Shown: positions 25,097 through 34,064, counted from the stretch's first letter. The stretch is DNA of 64,000 bases from Trabulsiella odontotermitis (GCF_030053895.1 NZ_CP125781.1:3348001-3412000), one strand, 5' to 3'. Made by a program: numbers and translations. Notes: generated by a model not told the origin, from the sequence alone.

Positions 25097-25789
25097 TTAT
25101 AACTGCACGCGACGTGCAGGCGTGATCGCGCCGTAATCATTGACGCTTTGCCAGCTCAGCGCCCCCTGCGCCCCCGCAGGTATCGCCACCTGCCCGCTGT
25201 TTTTCGGCGCTACCATCAGGTTCTCCAGTTTTTTACCGGCAATATTCAGATTGACCAGCGTGATGTAATACGGCGATGCGTTGGTGACGTTCAGCTGATT
25301 TCCGGCGCGGGAAAACGTCAGCTGCGACAACGCCTCAGACGGTTGTACCGGCAGATTCGCCGGGCGCACAAACAGCTTGATGCGCGACAGGATCGCCAGT
25401 TGCAGCACGTTCTTACCGCTGGCGTTCTCTTTATTGACGGAAGGGATGGCTTTGACGTTCATCCAGAACAGCGACTCGCGATCGGCGGGCAGCGGCGGTC
25501 CGGCATAAATAATACGCAACGTGTTTTCACTGTTGGCTTCGCTGACAAACAGCGGCGGCGTGACAGCAAACGTTTTTTCTTTTTGTCCGTTATTGTTTTC
25601 GATCCACGCATTAATTAAGTAACGCTCCTGCGCATTACTGTTGGTAATAGATAATGAAGTCTGCCTGGCATCCGCCGGATAAATAACGCGCGTCGCCCCC
25701 AGTGCAATTCCACCCGCAGCCTGGGCGGGTAAAGAAATAACGAAGAATAAAAAGGCGACAATGGCTCCCGGGTTGAATAGCTTGTCCAT
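25097..25789 (-). CDS. fimC: Periplasmic fimbrial chaperone FimC
   Basis: A 230-residue PapD-like chaperone with signal peptide ending AQA. It has the first-domain motif GGIALGATRVIYPADA, and the subunit-binding strand with LAILSRIKLFVRP. It folds pilins in the periplasm and delivers them to FimD. The start at 25789 matches the length of SfmC (230) and is preceded by ACAGG. The stop is 11 bp before the usher start. Confidence 0.92.
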   Translation of the reverse strand: MDKLFNPGAIVAFLFFVISLPAQAAGGIALGATRVIYPADARQTSLSITNSNAQERYLINAWIENNNGQKEKTFAVTPPLFVSEANSENTLRIIYAGPPLPADRESLFWMNVKAIPSVNKENASGKNVLQLAILSRIKLFVRPANLPVQPSEALSQLTFSRAGNQLNVTNASPYYITLVNLNIAGKKLENLMVAPKNSGQVAIPAGAQGALSWQSVNDYGAITPARRVQL

Positions 25790-25832
25790 AACTGCATACC
25801 TGTATTTATTTTTGTTGGCGAATGTCATCGCT

Positions 25833-26378
25833 TCAGGGATAAACCAGCGTAAACCAGACATCCGAATGAATATTGCCGGGGATCAGCGGCAAAGAAATCA
25901 CCCGATAACGCGCACTGAAGTGCAGCCTCATTTCGGCAGCGTCAATGGGTTGATAAGTCTGAGGCTGGGCATTCGGCACAATGCGCTGCTGCTGTGCATC
26001 AAACAGACCTAATCCCAGGCCGCTGTCGCTTTGCGCGCCACCCACGCGCGTGGAAGCGGCAAACACCTGCGGATCTTCTGCCGGCGTCAGCCCCTGAAAT
26101 GCCACGCCAACCAGACGGGAAACCTCGCTGTGACACTCCACCAGTCTGATGCTGAACGGCACCGTGACCGTGGAGAAACTCCCGACGCCCGCAAAAGCGT
26201 TAGTGCGGTATTGCCCCATATCGATACGCAAATTTGCACTTTCCGGCGAGACGGCACAGGCGCCGTTAACCAGCTCGCCACGCAATTGTACGCGACCACC
26301 GTCAACCACCATCCGTTGCGCGCAAACCGGCGCTATCAGCACCGGGCACAGCATGAGTAAACTCAACGTCCGTATCAT
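25833..26378 (-). CDS. fimI: Fimbrial protein FimI
   Basis: A 181-residue pilin-like protein with signal peptide (about 20 residues, ending VCA-Q). The two conserved cysteines lie in NGACAVSP and LVECHSE, and the layout is close to FimA. In type 1 systems FimI is thought to terminate or anchor the rod at the usher. It sits between fimA and fimC, as in Salmonella and E. coli. The C terminus ends in FTLVYP rather than the usual pilin tyrosine motif. Confidence 0.85.
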   Translation of the reverse strand: MIRTLSLLMLCPVLIAPVCAQRMVVDGGRVQLRGELVNGACAVSPESANLRIDMGQYRTNAFAGVGSFSTVTVPFSIRLVECHSEVSRLVGVAFQGLTPAEDPQVFAASTRVGGAQSDSGLGLGLFDAQQQRIVPNAQPQTYQPIDAAEMRLHFSARYRVISLPLIPGNIHSDVWFTLVYP

Positions 26379-26449
26379 TCCTGCTCTCCGGTGTGGGCTT
26401 TGACGCGCCTCCTCCCTGAGGCCGGGATCATCCTGATAGCGTTATGGCC

Positions 26450-27001
26450 TTATTCGTACTTCATCACAAAGGTCGCGTCAGCATTGGCCTGACCCGGCGC
26501 AGTGGTATCAGCTGTCGATTTGTAGCGTGCGCTGAAATGCAGGGTGTTGGTGCCCTGAATCAGATTCTGCGCCGCAGAGAACATCGTGCCGTTCGGCGTC
26601 AATACGCTGGAAGCGTTGTCCAGAATCTCAATACCCACCCCCTCCGCTGAGGTGCTGTTATCGCCTGACGTCACCGCCAGCAGGGTGTTGTCGTCGGCAT
26701 CGATCGAGCCGTTAAACGCTACAGCCGCCGTCGCGGCAACCGTCGGATCGCAGTCGTTCAACACAATGTTAAACGGGATCTTCGCAGAGGTATCGCCAGT
26801 CTGAGTGAAGGTCGCGGTGCGGTACTGACCCAGTTCCACCGTCTGGTTGGAAGAGGTCGTGCTTACCGCACAAGCCGCGTTCACCAGTTCACCTTTAAAA
26901 TGCACGGTGCCGCCATTAACAGACGTTGCCGCCGCATTTGCCGTAGTGGTTGCAAGACCGAACGTTGCTACCAGAGCAGCAGCAAGAGTTTTTAATTTCA
27001 T
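26450..27001 (-). CDS. fimA: Major type 1 fimbrial subunit FimA
   Basis: A 183-residue major pilin with signal peptide MKLKTLAAALVATFGLATTT...ANA and mature start AATSVNGGTVHFKGELVNAAC. Conserved cysteines are in NAACAVST and LNDCDPT, and the C terminus is ADATFVMKYE. It forms the fimbrial rod. AAGGAAAACCC precedes the ATG at 27001. It is the first gene of the operon and lies behind a structured leader. Gly/Ala/Thr-rich composition is as usual for pilins. Confidence 0.93.
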   Translation of the reverse strand: MKLKTLAAALVATFGLATTTANAAATSVNGGTVHFKGELVNAACAVSTTSSNQTVELGQYRTATFTQTGDTSAKIPFNIVLNDCDPTVAATAAVAFNGSIDADDNTLLAVTSGDNSTSAEGVGIEILDNASSVLTPNGTMFSAAQNLIQGTNTLHFSARYKSTADTTAPGQANADATFVMKYE

Positions 27002-27458
27002 GGGTTTTCCTTGAATTGAAAAAAAAAGCACATCCGTCGCGTGCTTCCTGTACGCTCCGTGTGATTTACCATGGCGGATAATAATATCCGCCAGATTGCT
27101 CCCGTCTTCCCGCTGAGAGTGATTTCTTCGCAGTACACCGCCCCGCTAATTAAAAAAATTAGCGGTTATTCTCCGGGCTAAAATAATGTCCCTGATGTGG
27201 CGAATAAATTAACCCAACTCACTCATACAAAATACGTATAAAGACTTTCATTACGTTAAGCCACGTCTTAAACAGGAATAAGAAAAGCCTCACTGCTATT
27301 GCGGGTTTGTGATTAACAACATGCCGTTGACGTTCGACACGGCGCAACCGCCAGGTTGGCCGCGATAAAAACGTAAACGGTGACTGACATCACGCCCCGC
27401 TTCTGACAAAATATGCGCAATCCCCCTTTTCTTGATGACAGATGGAATCCTCTCTCTG
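27002..27458. promoter_or_regulatory. fimA/folD divergent region with palindromes and a leader hairpin
   Basis: This 457-bp gap separates fimA (left) and folD (right). On the fimA side a hairpin AAGCAC-N9-GTGCTT followed by a run of nine T (27046-27019 on the minus strand) lies just before the ribosome site. Further up are TGGCGGATA-N4-TATCCGCCA (27072-27093) and CCGCTAATT-A5-AATTAGCGG (27143-27165), both perfect. These could be operators for FimZ/FimY or RNA hairpins. No pair of long identical inverted repeats, as needed for a fimS-type switch, was found. The folD side shows no clear motif. Confidence 0.5.
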
Positions 27459-28325
27459 ATGGCAGCAAAGATTATTGACGGTAAAACGATTGCGCAGCAG
27501 GTGCGCTCTGAGGTTGCGGAAAAAGTGAAGGCGCGTCTCGCCGCCGGAAAACGCGCCCCGGGACTGGCTGTTGTGCTGGTCGGTAGCAACCCTGCATCGC
27601 AAATTTATGTTGGCAGCAAACGCAAAGCCTGCGAGGAAGTGGGTTTCATCTCCCGCTCTTACGATCTGCCCGAAACCACCACCGAAGCCGAACTGCTGGA
27701 ACTTATTGATACGCTGAATGCTGATAGCGATATCGACGGTATTCTGGTTCAGCTCCCTCTGCCTGCAGGCATTGATAACGTGAAGGTGCTGGAACGTATT
27801 TCGCCGGATAAAGACGTCGACGGTTTCCATCCGTACAACGTCGGTCGTTTGTGCCAGCGTGCGCCGCGCCTGCGCCCGTGTACGCCGCGCGGCATCGTGA
27901 CGCTGCTGGAGCGTTACAATATTGATACCTATGGCCTGAACGCGGTAATTATTGGCGCGTCCAATATTGTCGGCCGCCCGATGAGCATGGAGCTGTTGCT
28001 GGCGGGCTGCACCACGACCGTGACCCATCGCTTTACCAAAAACCTGCGTCATCACGTTGAACATGCTGATCTGCTGATTGTGGCGGTCGGTAAACCGGGC
28101 TTTATTCCTGGCGACTGGATCAAAGAGGGCGCGATAGTCGTGGACGTCGGGATTAACCGTCTGGAAAACGGCAAAGTGGTGGGCGATGTGATTTTTGACG
28201 ATGCCGCCGCGCGCGCGTCGTATATCACCCCGGTGCCGGGCGGCGTCGGTCCGATGACCGTGGCAACGCTTATCCAGAACACGCTGCAGGCGTGCGAAGA
28301 ATATCATGATGTGGAGGAGGCATAA
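27459..28325 (+). CDS. folD: Methylenetetrahydrofolate dehydrogenase/cyclohydrolase FolD
   Basis: A 288-residue protein equal in length to E. coli FolD. It interconverts methylene-, methenyl- and 10-formyl-tetrahydrofolate with NADP. The catalytic lysine region YVGSKRKACEEVG, the DGILVQLPLP motif and the NADP motif VIIGASNIVGRPM are clear. MAAKIIDGKTIAQQ at 27459 matches the known start; a nine-codon extension does not. Its end lies 1 bp before the ybcJ start. Confidence 0.96.
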   Translation: MAAKIIDGKTIAQQVRSEVAEKVKARLAAGKRAPGLAVVLVGSNPASQIYVGSKRKACEEVGFISRSYDLPETTTEAELLELIDTLNADSDIDGILVQLPLPAGIDNVKVLERISPDKDVDGFHPYNVGRLCQRAPRLRPCTPRGIVTLLERYNIDTYGLNAVIIGASNIVGRPMSMELLLAGCTTTVTHRFTKNLRHHVEHADLLIVAVGKPGFIPGDWIKEGAIVVDVGINRLENGKVVGDVIFDDAAARASYITPVPGGVGPMTVATLIQNTLQACEEYHDVEEA

Positions 28326-28326
28326 G

Positions 28327-28539
28327 ATGGCCACGTTTTCGTTAGGTAAACACCCACACGTTGAACTGTGCGATCTGCTGAAGCTGGAAGGCTGGAGCGA
28401 AAGCGGCGCCCAGGCCAAAATCTTCATTGCCGACGGGCAAGTGACGGTGGATGGCGTGGTGGAAACCCGCAAGCGCTGCAAAATTGTCGCTGGTCAGACA
28501 GTAAGTTTTGCCGGTCAGAACATTACTGTCGTCGCCTGA
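28327..28539 (+). CDS. ybcJ: S4-domain RNA-binding protein YbcJ
   Basis: A 70-residue protein almost identical in length and sequence to E. coli YbcJ (MATFSLGKHPHVELCDLL). Its S4-like fold has an RNA-binding helix-turn (ETRKRCKIVAGQTV). It is probably a small ribosome- or RNA-associated protein. It overlaps nothing and follows folD by one base, so both are one operon ending at the hairpin at 28551. Confidence 0.92.
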   Translation: MATFSLGKHPHVELCDLLKLEGWSESGAQAKIFIADGQVTVDGVVETRKRCKIVAGQTVSFAGQNITVVA

Positions 28540-28550
28540 TATTCCTCCCA

Positions 28551-28573
28551 CCCTCTTCGCCTGAAGAGGGTTT
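28551..28573 (+). terminator. ybcJ terminator
   Basis: CCCTCTTC-GCCT-GAAGAGGG (28551-28570) is a perfect 8-bp stem with a 4-nt loop, followed by TTTC, 12 bp after the ybcJ stop. Confidence 0.75.
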
Positions 28574-28682
28574 CACCCCACAACCATAACGGTTAATTCT
28601 CGATCAACGTCAAAGAATCACAAACTCGTCTGCCCTGAATGTGAAAATTTAGTTGCGGCGGATATCAGATTATTCCACGATA

Positions 28683-28720
28683 AGTAGAACGTTCTACTAT
28701 AACGTTCTACTCACTACAAT
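28683..28720. promoter_or_regulatory. Operator/promoter of the PTS permease gene
   Basis: A perfect 16-bp palindrome AGTAGAACGTTCTACT (28683-28698) is followed at once by a second half-like copy ATAACGTTCTACT (28699-28711). The AACGTT core with central CG is typical of LacI/GalR-family operators and resembles the MalI site. A -10-like TACAAT lies at 28715-28720. It precedes the PTS gene by about 50 bp, so the LacI-family product encoded downstream is the likely repressor. Confidence 0.7.
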
Positions 28721-28767
28721 AACGCGTGAAAAGCGCACATCAGGGTCTCCACTCGGGGGAAATCAGC

Positions 28768-30267
28768 ATGAGTCTGATATCAGGTTTTGTTAAATCGCTG
28801 TCTAAGTTATCGATGATTGGCCGCGCATTAATGCTGCCAATTTCTTTACTGCCCGCTGCCGGTCTGCTGTTGGCATTCGGGGATAAATTCCATCTTCCGC
28901 TAATGATGAACGCGGGTGGGGTTATCTTCGACAACCTGCCAATGCTGTTTGCTATCGGTTCGGCGGTCGGCCTGGCGTCAGAATCCGGGATTGCCGCACT
29001 CTCTGCGGCGGTGTCGGTTTTTGTCACCAACATCACCATCAGCACGGTCCTCGGTATTACGCCGGAAATGGCGTCGCAGGGCGGAAAATACGCAATGGTG
29101 GTGGGGATTCCCACCTTACAGATGGGCGTCTTCGGGGGCTTAATTTGCGGGATCCTCGCCGCGTGGTGCTATAACCGCTTCCACGCGATGCAGCTTCCGG
29201 AATTCCTCGGTTTCTTCTCCGGCAAGCGCTTTGTCGCCATCGCCACCGCGTGTCTCTCTTTCGTGCTCGGTCTGCTGCTACCTTATGTCTGGCAGCACAT
29301 TCAGGCCGGTATCGACGCGCTGTCGCTGATCGTGAATGGTGATAATCAGGCCGCCTCGACATTTATCTTTGGCCTCGTGGAACGCGCACTGATCCCATTG
29401 GGTCTGCACCATATCTGGTATCCGTCATTCTGGTATTCGTTTGGTGATTACACCACGCAGGCCGGTCAGGTGATCCACGGCGACCAGACTATCTGGTTCA
29501 AGATGCTGGAAGAAGGCGTGAAATCATTCAGCAGCGATACGTACCAGAACGCCGGTAAGTTCATGCAGGGTGAATTCCCGCTGATGCTGTTCGCGCTGCC
29601 GGCGGCCTGTCTGGCGATGTACCACGAAGCGCATACCAAAAACAAAAAGATCGCCTCCGGTATTCTGTTCTCCGCCGCCCTGACCTGTTTCCTGACCGGG
29701 ATCACCGAGCCGGTTGAGTTTACCTTTATCTTCGTGGCGCCGATCCTCTACGTCTTTAACGCCATCATGGCCGGTCTGGCGTACATGACCATGTTCCTGC
29801 TGCATGCGCATATCGCCAAGTCGTTCTCCGCGGGCTTTATCGACTATCTGTCATTTGGCATTGTGCCGTCGCTGAACGGTTACCAGACCAACTTCCTCAA
29901 CGCGGTGATTGTCGGTATTCCGATGGCGCTGATTTACTACTTCACCTTCCGCTATGTTATCCGTCGTTTTGATGTGAAAACGCCGGGCCGTACCGAGGTG
30001 ACGTCAGACGCGAAAGACAAAACCGACACCGAACTGGCGAACGAGATCATCGCACTGCTGGGCGGCGCGCACAACATCGACTCCGTCGGTTCCTGCATCA
30101 CCCGTCTGCGTCTGGAAGTCGCCAACAGCGAGAAAGTGGACAAAGACGGACTCAACGGTGTCGGCGCACGCGGCGTGGTATTTGTGGGCGATAATGGCAT
30201 TCAGGTGATTTTTGGCGCCAGAGCGCAATTTATTGCACAAACTATGTCGACGATGATTGGCAAATAA
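28768..30267 (+). CDS. PTS EIICB permease, glucose/maltose (MalX-like) family
   Basis: A 499-residue PTS permease of the glucose superfamily. The N-terminal EIIC domain (residues 1 to about 400) has about ten hydrophobic segments and the ITEPVEFTFIFVAP motif. A C-terminal EIIB domain follows, with phospho-cysteine in SVGSCITRLRL. It lacks its own EIIA and would use Crr-type EIIA. E. coli MalX (530 residues) is the nearest named relative. ATG 28768 has GGGGAAATCAGC in front. The sugar is not evident, and there is no adjoining catabolic enzyme such as MalY. Confidence 0.85.
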   Translation: MSLISGFVKSLSKLSMIGRALMLPISLLPAAGLLLAFGDKFHLPLMMNAGGVIFDNLPMLFAIGSAVGLASESGIAALSAAVSVFVTNITISTVLGITPEMASQGGKYAMVVGIPTLQMGVFGGLICGILAAWCYNRFHAMQLPEFLGFFSGKRFVAIATACLSFVLGLLLPYVWQHIQAGIDALSLIVNGDNQAASTFIFGLVERALIPLGLHHIWYPSFWYSFGDYTTQAGQVIHGDQTIWFKMLEEGVKSFSSDTYQNAGKFMQGEFPLMLFALPAACLAMYHEAHTKNKKIASGILFSAALTCFLTGITEPVEFTFIFVAPILYVFNAIMAGLAYMTMFLLHAHIAKSFSAGFIDYLSFGIVPSLNGYQTNFLNAVIVGIPMALIYYFTFRYVIRRFDVKTPGRTEVTSDAKDKTDTELANEIIALLGGAHNIDSVGSCITRLRLEVANSEKVDKDGLNGVGARGVVFVGDNGIQVIFGARAQFIAQTMSTMIGK

Positions 30268-30354
30268 CAGGAAAATGATACGCTGAACGTCTCCTGCTAC
30301 GGCGGGAGACGGGCAGGTATCTGGCTGACCAGCTTACTTTTTCAGGGAGTGGAT

Positions 30355-31371
30355 TTGAAGAAAGTCAGTATTATTGACGTCGCGAAACTGGCGGGGGTTT
30401 CGGTCTCAACCGTTTCACTGGTACTGCGCCAGAAAGGGAAAATCTCTGACGCGACCATCGGGAAAGTCCACGCCGCCATCACCGAGCTCGGCTACGTCCA
30501 TAACGTCGCCGCTGCCAATCTGCGCGCCAATACCTCCAATCTCATCGGTCTGATCCTGCGCGACTTCAGCGACAGCTTTTCCATTAAAGTGATGGCCAGT
30601 ATCGTGCAGGAGCTGGAAAAACAGGGCTACATGGTGTTTCTTGGCCAGCCGCTGAATGATGATGACCATCTGGAACGTTGTCTGCTGTCGTTCAAACAAC
30701 AGGGTGTGGCCGGCGTCATTTACCTCTCGTCAGACGCCACCACGCTGCATTTGCCGGAGAAAATGCGCCAGTGCCCGTTGCCGCTGGTGGTGGTATCGCA
30801 ATCGCTGCTGGAAGAGAACTGCCATCTGGTGATGCGCGACAACCGACAGGCCGCCAGCCTGGCGACCCGCTACCTGATTGAGCGTGGGCATCGCAGCATC
30901 GCCTACATCGGCGGGCGCGAAAATGACATGATCCGCCAGCAGCGTCTGGTCGGTTTTCACAGCGCACTGTCACAGTACGGCATGGTATGGCGGGATGAAT
31001 CCACCCCGGCCTGCAGTGACGATACCCACGCCGCCAGCATCGTCACCCGGCAATTGCTGGAAAAAAACAACACCATCACCGCCCTGCTCTGCCATTCGCC
31101 GGATGCGATGATCGGCTCTATCACCGGTATTCATCAGGTGGGGCGCACGGTGGGGAAAGACGTTTTCCTCACCCAACAGGTGGCGCTGATTGGTTTTGAA
31201 GATATGCTGCATGTGAATCTGACGTCGCCGTCGTTCACTTACGTGTCGTCTGCCAGCGAAGAGACCGGTCGCCAGGCGGCAACGCTGATGATCCGCAAGC
31301 TCAAAGAGCCGGAGTTGCAGATTCAGCGCATCACGCTGTCAGGGCAGCTCATCGCCCGGGAATCCGCCTGA
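30355..31371 (+). CDS. LacI-family regulator, MalI-like
   Basis: A LacI/GalR protein of 338 residues: N-terminal helix-turn-helix IIDVAKLAGVSVSTVSLVL with hinge helix (AAANLRAN), then a sugar-binding core domain. It resembles MalI, which represses malX-malY in E. coli, and follows the PTS gene by about 90 bp. TTG at 30355 has GGGAG five bases upstream; a GTG at 30349 is too near that site, so the TTG is favoured. It probably binds the AACGTT palindromes before the PTS gene. Confidence 0.85.
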   Translation: MKKVSIIDVAKLAGVSVSTVSLVLRQKGKISDATIGKVHAAITELGYVHNVAAANLRANTSNLIGLILRDFSDSFSIKVMASIVQELEKQGYMVFLGQPLNDDDHLERCLLSFKQQGVAGVIYLSSDATTLHLPEKMRQCPLPLVVVSQSLLEENCHLVMRDNRQAASLATRYLIERGHRSIAYIGGRENDMIRQQRLVGFHSALSQYGMVWRDESTPACSDDTHAASIVTRQLLEKNNTITALLCHSPDAMIGSITGIHQVGRTVGKDVFLTQQVALIGFEDMLHVNLTSPSFTYVSSASEETGRQAATLMIRKLKEPELQIQRITLSGQLIARESA

Positions 31372-31444
31372 TTTCAGAATTTCCCCTCTGCGTATCCCGC
31401 TGAGGTTGCTGCTATATTATTTTTTTCCCCACGGATGATCCCCT

Positions 31445-31966
31445 ATGCCAACCATCATCACTCATGCTGCGGTTCCGCTTTGTCTCGGACTGGGGCTCGG
31501 CACCCGCGTTATTCCGCCTCGCCTGCTGCTGGCTGGCATCGCGCTGGCGATGCTGCCGGATGCCGACGTGCTGGCATTCAAATTCGGCATCGCCTACGGC
31601 AATATTTTTGGCCATCGTGGGTTCACCCACTCGTTGCTGTTTGCCTTCGTGGTACCGCTGTTGTGCGTGCTCATCGGGCGACGATGGTTCCGCGCGGGCC
31701 TGACGCGCTGCTGGCTGTTTCTGACGGTGTCGCTGCTGTCACACAGCCTGCTGGATTCAGTGACGACCGGCGGCAGAGGGGTTGGCTGGCTGTGGCCATG
31801 GTCGGATGAACGCTTCTTCGCGCCGTGGCAGGTAATCAAAGTCGCGCCGTTCGCGCTGTCGCGCTATACCACACCATACGGCCATCAGGTGATCATGTCT
31901 GAGCTGTTGTGGGTGTGGTTGCCGGGCGTGGTGGTGATGGGATTATTGTGGTGGAAGCGGCGTTAA
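31445..31966 (+). CDS. ybcI: Inner-membrane metal-dependent hydrolase family protein YbcI
   Basis: A 173-residue membrane protein of the DUF457/YdjM family, same length as E. coli YbcI. It starts with the family ITHAAVPLCLG histidine motif, then LPDADVLAF and GHRGFTHSLLF, whose His/Asp residues suggest a metal site at the membrane face. About four hydrophobic segments are seen. In E. coli it sits directly beside ybcJ; here the PTS/LacI pair lies between them. Function not known. Confidence 0.87.
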   Translation: MPTIITHAAVPLCLGLGLGTRVIPPRLLLAGIALAMLPDADVLAFKFGIAYGNIFGHRGFTHSLLFAFVVPLLCVLIGRRWFRAGLTRCWLFLTVSLLSHSLLDSVTTGGRGVGWLWPWSDERFFAPWQVIKVAPFALSRYTTPYGHQVIMSELLWVWLPGVVVMGLLWWKRR

Positions 31967-31970
31967 ATTC

Positions 31971-32000
31971 CACGCCCGGCAGGCATTGTGCCACCGGGCA
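31971..32000. terminator. Hairpin between ybcI and cysS
   Basis: GCCCGG and CCGGGC (about 31974-31998), with GGCA/TGCC continuing the stem inwards, form a hairpin between the convergent stop codons. It has no good T-run, so terminator function is moderate in likelihood. Confidence 0.45.
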
Positions 32001-32008
32001 TGACTGAT

Positions 32009-33394
32009 TTACTTACGGCGCCAGGTGGTGCCCTGCGGGCCGTCTTCGAGGATGATGCCCATCTCGTTCAGGCGGTCGCGCGCCGCGTCGGCTGCGGCCC
32101 AGTCTTTCGCCTGACGGGCTTCCAGACGTTGTTTGATCAGCGCTTCAATCTCTGCCACTTCATCGTCATCCGCCTGCGCCCCGCTCTGCAGGAAGGTTTC
32201 TGGATCCTGCTCCAGTAAACCCAGCACGCCAGCGAGTTTACGCATATGTGACGCCATCGCATTCGCCGCCGCGGCATCTTCCGTTTTCAGGCGGTTAACA
32301 TCGCGCGCCATGTCGAACAGCACGGAATACGCTTCCGGAGTGTTGAAATCGTCATCCATGGCTTCAACAAAGCGCGCTTCAAACGCCTCGCCGCCTGCCG
32401 GTGCGGCAGATTTATCGGTACCGCGCAGTGCCGTGTACAGACGCTCCAGCGCTGAACGCGCCTGTTTGAGGTTCTCTTCGCTGTAATTCAGTTGGCTGCG
32501 ATAGTGACCGGACATCAGGAAATAGCGGATGGTTTCCGGATCGTAATACTTCAGCACGTCGCGCACGGTAAAGAAGTTGCCCAGCGATTTGGACATTTTT
32601 TCGCGATCCACCATCACCATCCCGGAGTGCATCCAGGTGTTGACGTATTCGCCGTCGTGCGCACAGGTAGACTGCGCGATCTCGTTTTCGTGATGCGGGA
32701 ACATCAGATCCGAACCGCCGCCGTGAATATCAAAATGGGTGCCCAGCTGTTTGCAGTTCATGGCTGAACATTCAATGTGCCAGCCCGGACGCCCTTCGCC
32801 CCACGGTGACGGCCAGCTTGGCTCGCCCGCCTTGGACATTTTCCACAACACGAAGTCCATCGGGTTACGCTTAACGTCCACCACGTCAACGCGCGCGCCT
32901 GCCTGCAGTTGATCCAGATCCTGACGCGATAACTGACCGTAGGTCGGGTCGGTCGGCACAGAGAACATCACGTCGCCATTGTCCGCCACATACGCATGAC
33001 CGCGTTCAATCAGACGTTCGGTGATCTCAATGATTTCGTGAATATGGTGCGTGGCGCGCGGTTCGCTGTCCGGGCGCAGAATATTAAGTGCATCAAAATC
33101 TTTGTGCATTTCGGCGATCATGCGATCGACCAGCGCGACAAAACTTTCGCCGTTTTCATTCGCACGCTTAATGATTTTGTCGTCGATATCGGTGATATTT
33201 CGCACGTATTTCAGTTTGTAGCCGAGGAAGCGCAAATAGCGCGTCACGACATCAAACGCCACGAACGTACGACCATGACCAATATGACAGAGATCGTAAA
33301 CAGTAATGCCACACACGTACATGCCGACTTCCCCGGCACGAATGGGTTTGAATTCCTCTTTCTGACGAGTCATGGTGTTGAAGATTTTTAGCAT
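32009..33394 (-). CDS. cysS: Cysteinyl-tRNA synthetase
   Basis: A 461-residue class I tRNA synthetase, same length as E. coli CysS. It charges tRNA-Cys. The HIGH motif is HIGHGRT, KMSKS is EKMSKSLGN, and the zinc cysteine in YVCGITVYD is seen with the CSAMN and HHENE segments. MLKIFNTMTRQKEEF at 33394 matches the known start; four upstream in-frame codons are not used in relatives. It is divergent from ppiB. Confidence 0.96.
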   Translation of the reverse strand: MLKIFNTMTRQKEEFKPIRAGEVGMYVCGITVYDLCHIGHGRTFVAFDVVTRYLRFLGYKLKYVRNITDIDDKIIKRANENGESFVALVDRMIAEMHKDFDALNILRPDSEPRATHHIHEIIEITERLIERGHAYVADNGDVMFSVPTDPTYGQLSRQDLDQLQAGARVDVVDVKRNPMDFVLWKMSKAGEPSWPSPWGEGRPGWHIECSAMNCKQLGTHFDIHGGGSDLMFPHHENEIAQSTCAHDGEYVNTWMHSGMVMVDREKMSKSLGNFFTVRDVLKYYDPETIRYFLMSGHYRSQLNYSEENLKQARSALERLYTALRGTDKSAAPAGGEAFEARFVEAMDDDFNTPEAYSVLFDMARDVNRLKTEDAAAANAMASHMRKLAGVLGLLEQDPETFLQSGAQADDDEVAEIEALIKQRLEARQAKDWAAADAARDRLNEMGIILEDGPQGTTWRRK

Positions 33395-33566
33395 CGAAGA
33401 TTCCATATATCCGTGTGTGAACGAAAAGCGCGTATTCTACCCGTAATTCAATCCGGAAGCAGCACACATTGCAAGATGATCCCGCCCCAAGGTTATGCTA
33501 TAACAGCCCCCTACATCTGACCCACTGTTGGGTCTACGCACTACTCTACCGGAACAGGATGCAAAA

Positions 33567-34061
33567 ATGGTTACTTTCCACACTAATCATGGCGATATCG
33601 TTATCAAAACTTTTGATGAAAAAGCGCCTGAAACAGTTAAAAACTTCCTGGACTATTGCCGTGAAGGTTTCTATAACAACACCATTTTCCACCGTGTAAT
33701 CAATGGGTTTATGATCCAGGGCGGCGGTTTCGAGCCTGGCATGCATCAGAAAGAGACCAAAGCGGCGATCAAAAACGAAGCCAACAACGGTCTGAAAAAC
33801 AGCCGTGGTACGCTGGCAATGGCCCGTACTCAGGCACCGCACTCCGCTACTGCGCAGTTCTTCATCAACGTCGCGGATAACGACTTCCTCAACTTCTCCG
33901 GCGAAAGCCTGCAGGGCTGGGGCTACTGCGTGTTTGCCGAAGTCGCTGAAGGGATGGACGTGGTAGACAAAATCAAAGGCGTCGCCACCGGCCGCAGCGG
34001 GATGCATCAGGACGTGCCGAAAGAGGACGTCATCATCGAAAGCGTGAGCGTCAGCGAGTAA
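33567..34061 (+). CDS. ppiB: Cytoplasmic peptidyl-prolyl isomerase B
   Basis: A 164-residue cyclophilin identical in length to E. coli PpiB. It isomerises X-Pro bonds. Conserved blocks FYNNTIFHRVINGFMIQGG and TAQFFINVADNDFLNF contain the catalytic Arg/Phe/Gln residues. The start MVTFHTNHGD is standard; longer in-frame extension is non-coding leader. Only 3 bp separate it from lpxH, so the two are co-transcribed. Confidence 0.96.
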   Translation: MVTFHTNHGDIVIKTFDEKAPETVKNFLDYCREGFYNNTIFHRVINGFMIQGGGFEPGMHQKETKAAIKNEANNGLKNSRGTLAMARTQAPHSATAQFFINVADNDFLNFSGESLQGWGYCVFAEVAEGMDVVDKIKGVATGRSGMHQDVPKEDVIIESVSVSE

Positions 34062-34064
34062 TTC

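Noticed and set aside
20992..27001. Naming the fimbrial operon sfm
   Set aside because: The proteins resemble E. coli Sfm, but fimY with 240 residues, fimZ orientation and the Arg-UCU tRNA give the Salmonella fim layout, so fim names were used.
27002..27458. fimS-type invertible switch upstream of fimA
   Set aside because: Two copies of one inverted repeat flanking a promoter are needed; the palindromes found are different from each other, and no FimB/FimE-type recombinase gene is present. The cluster is of the Salmonella FimYZ-controlled type.
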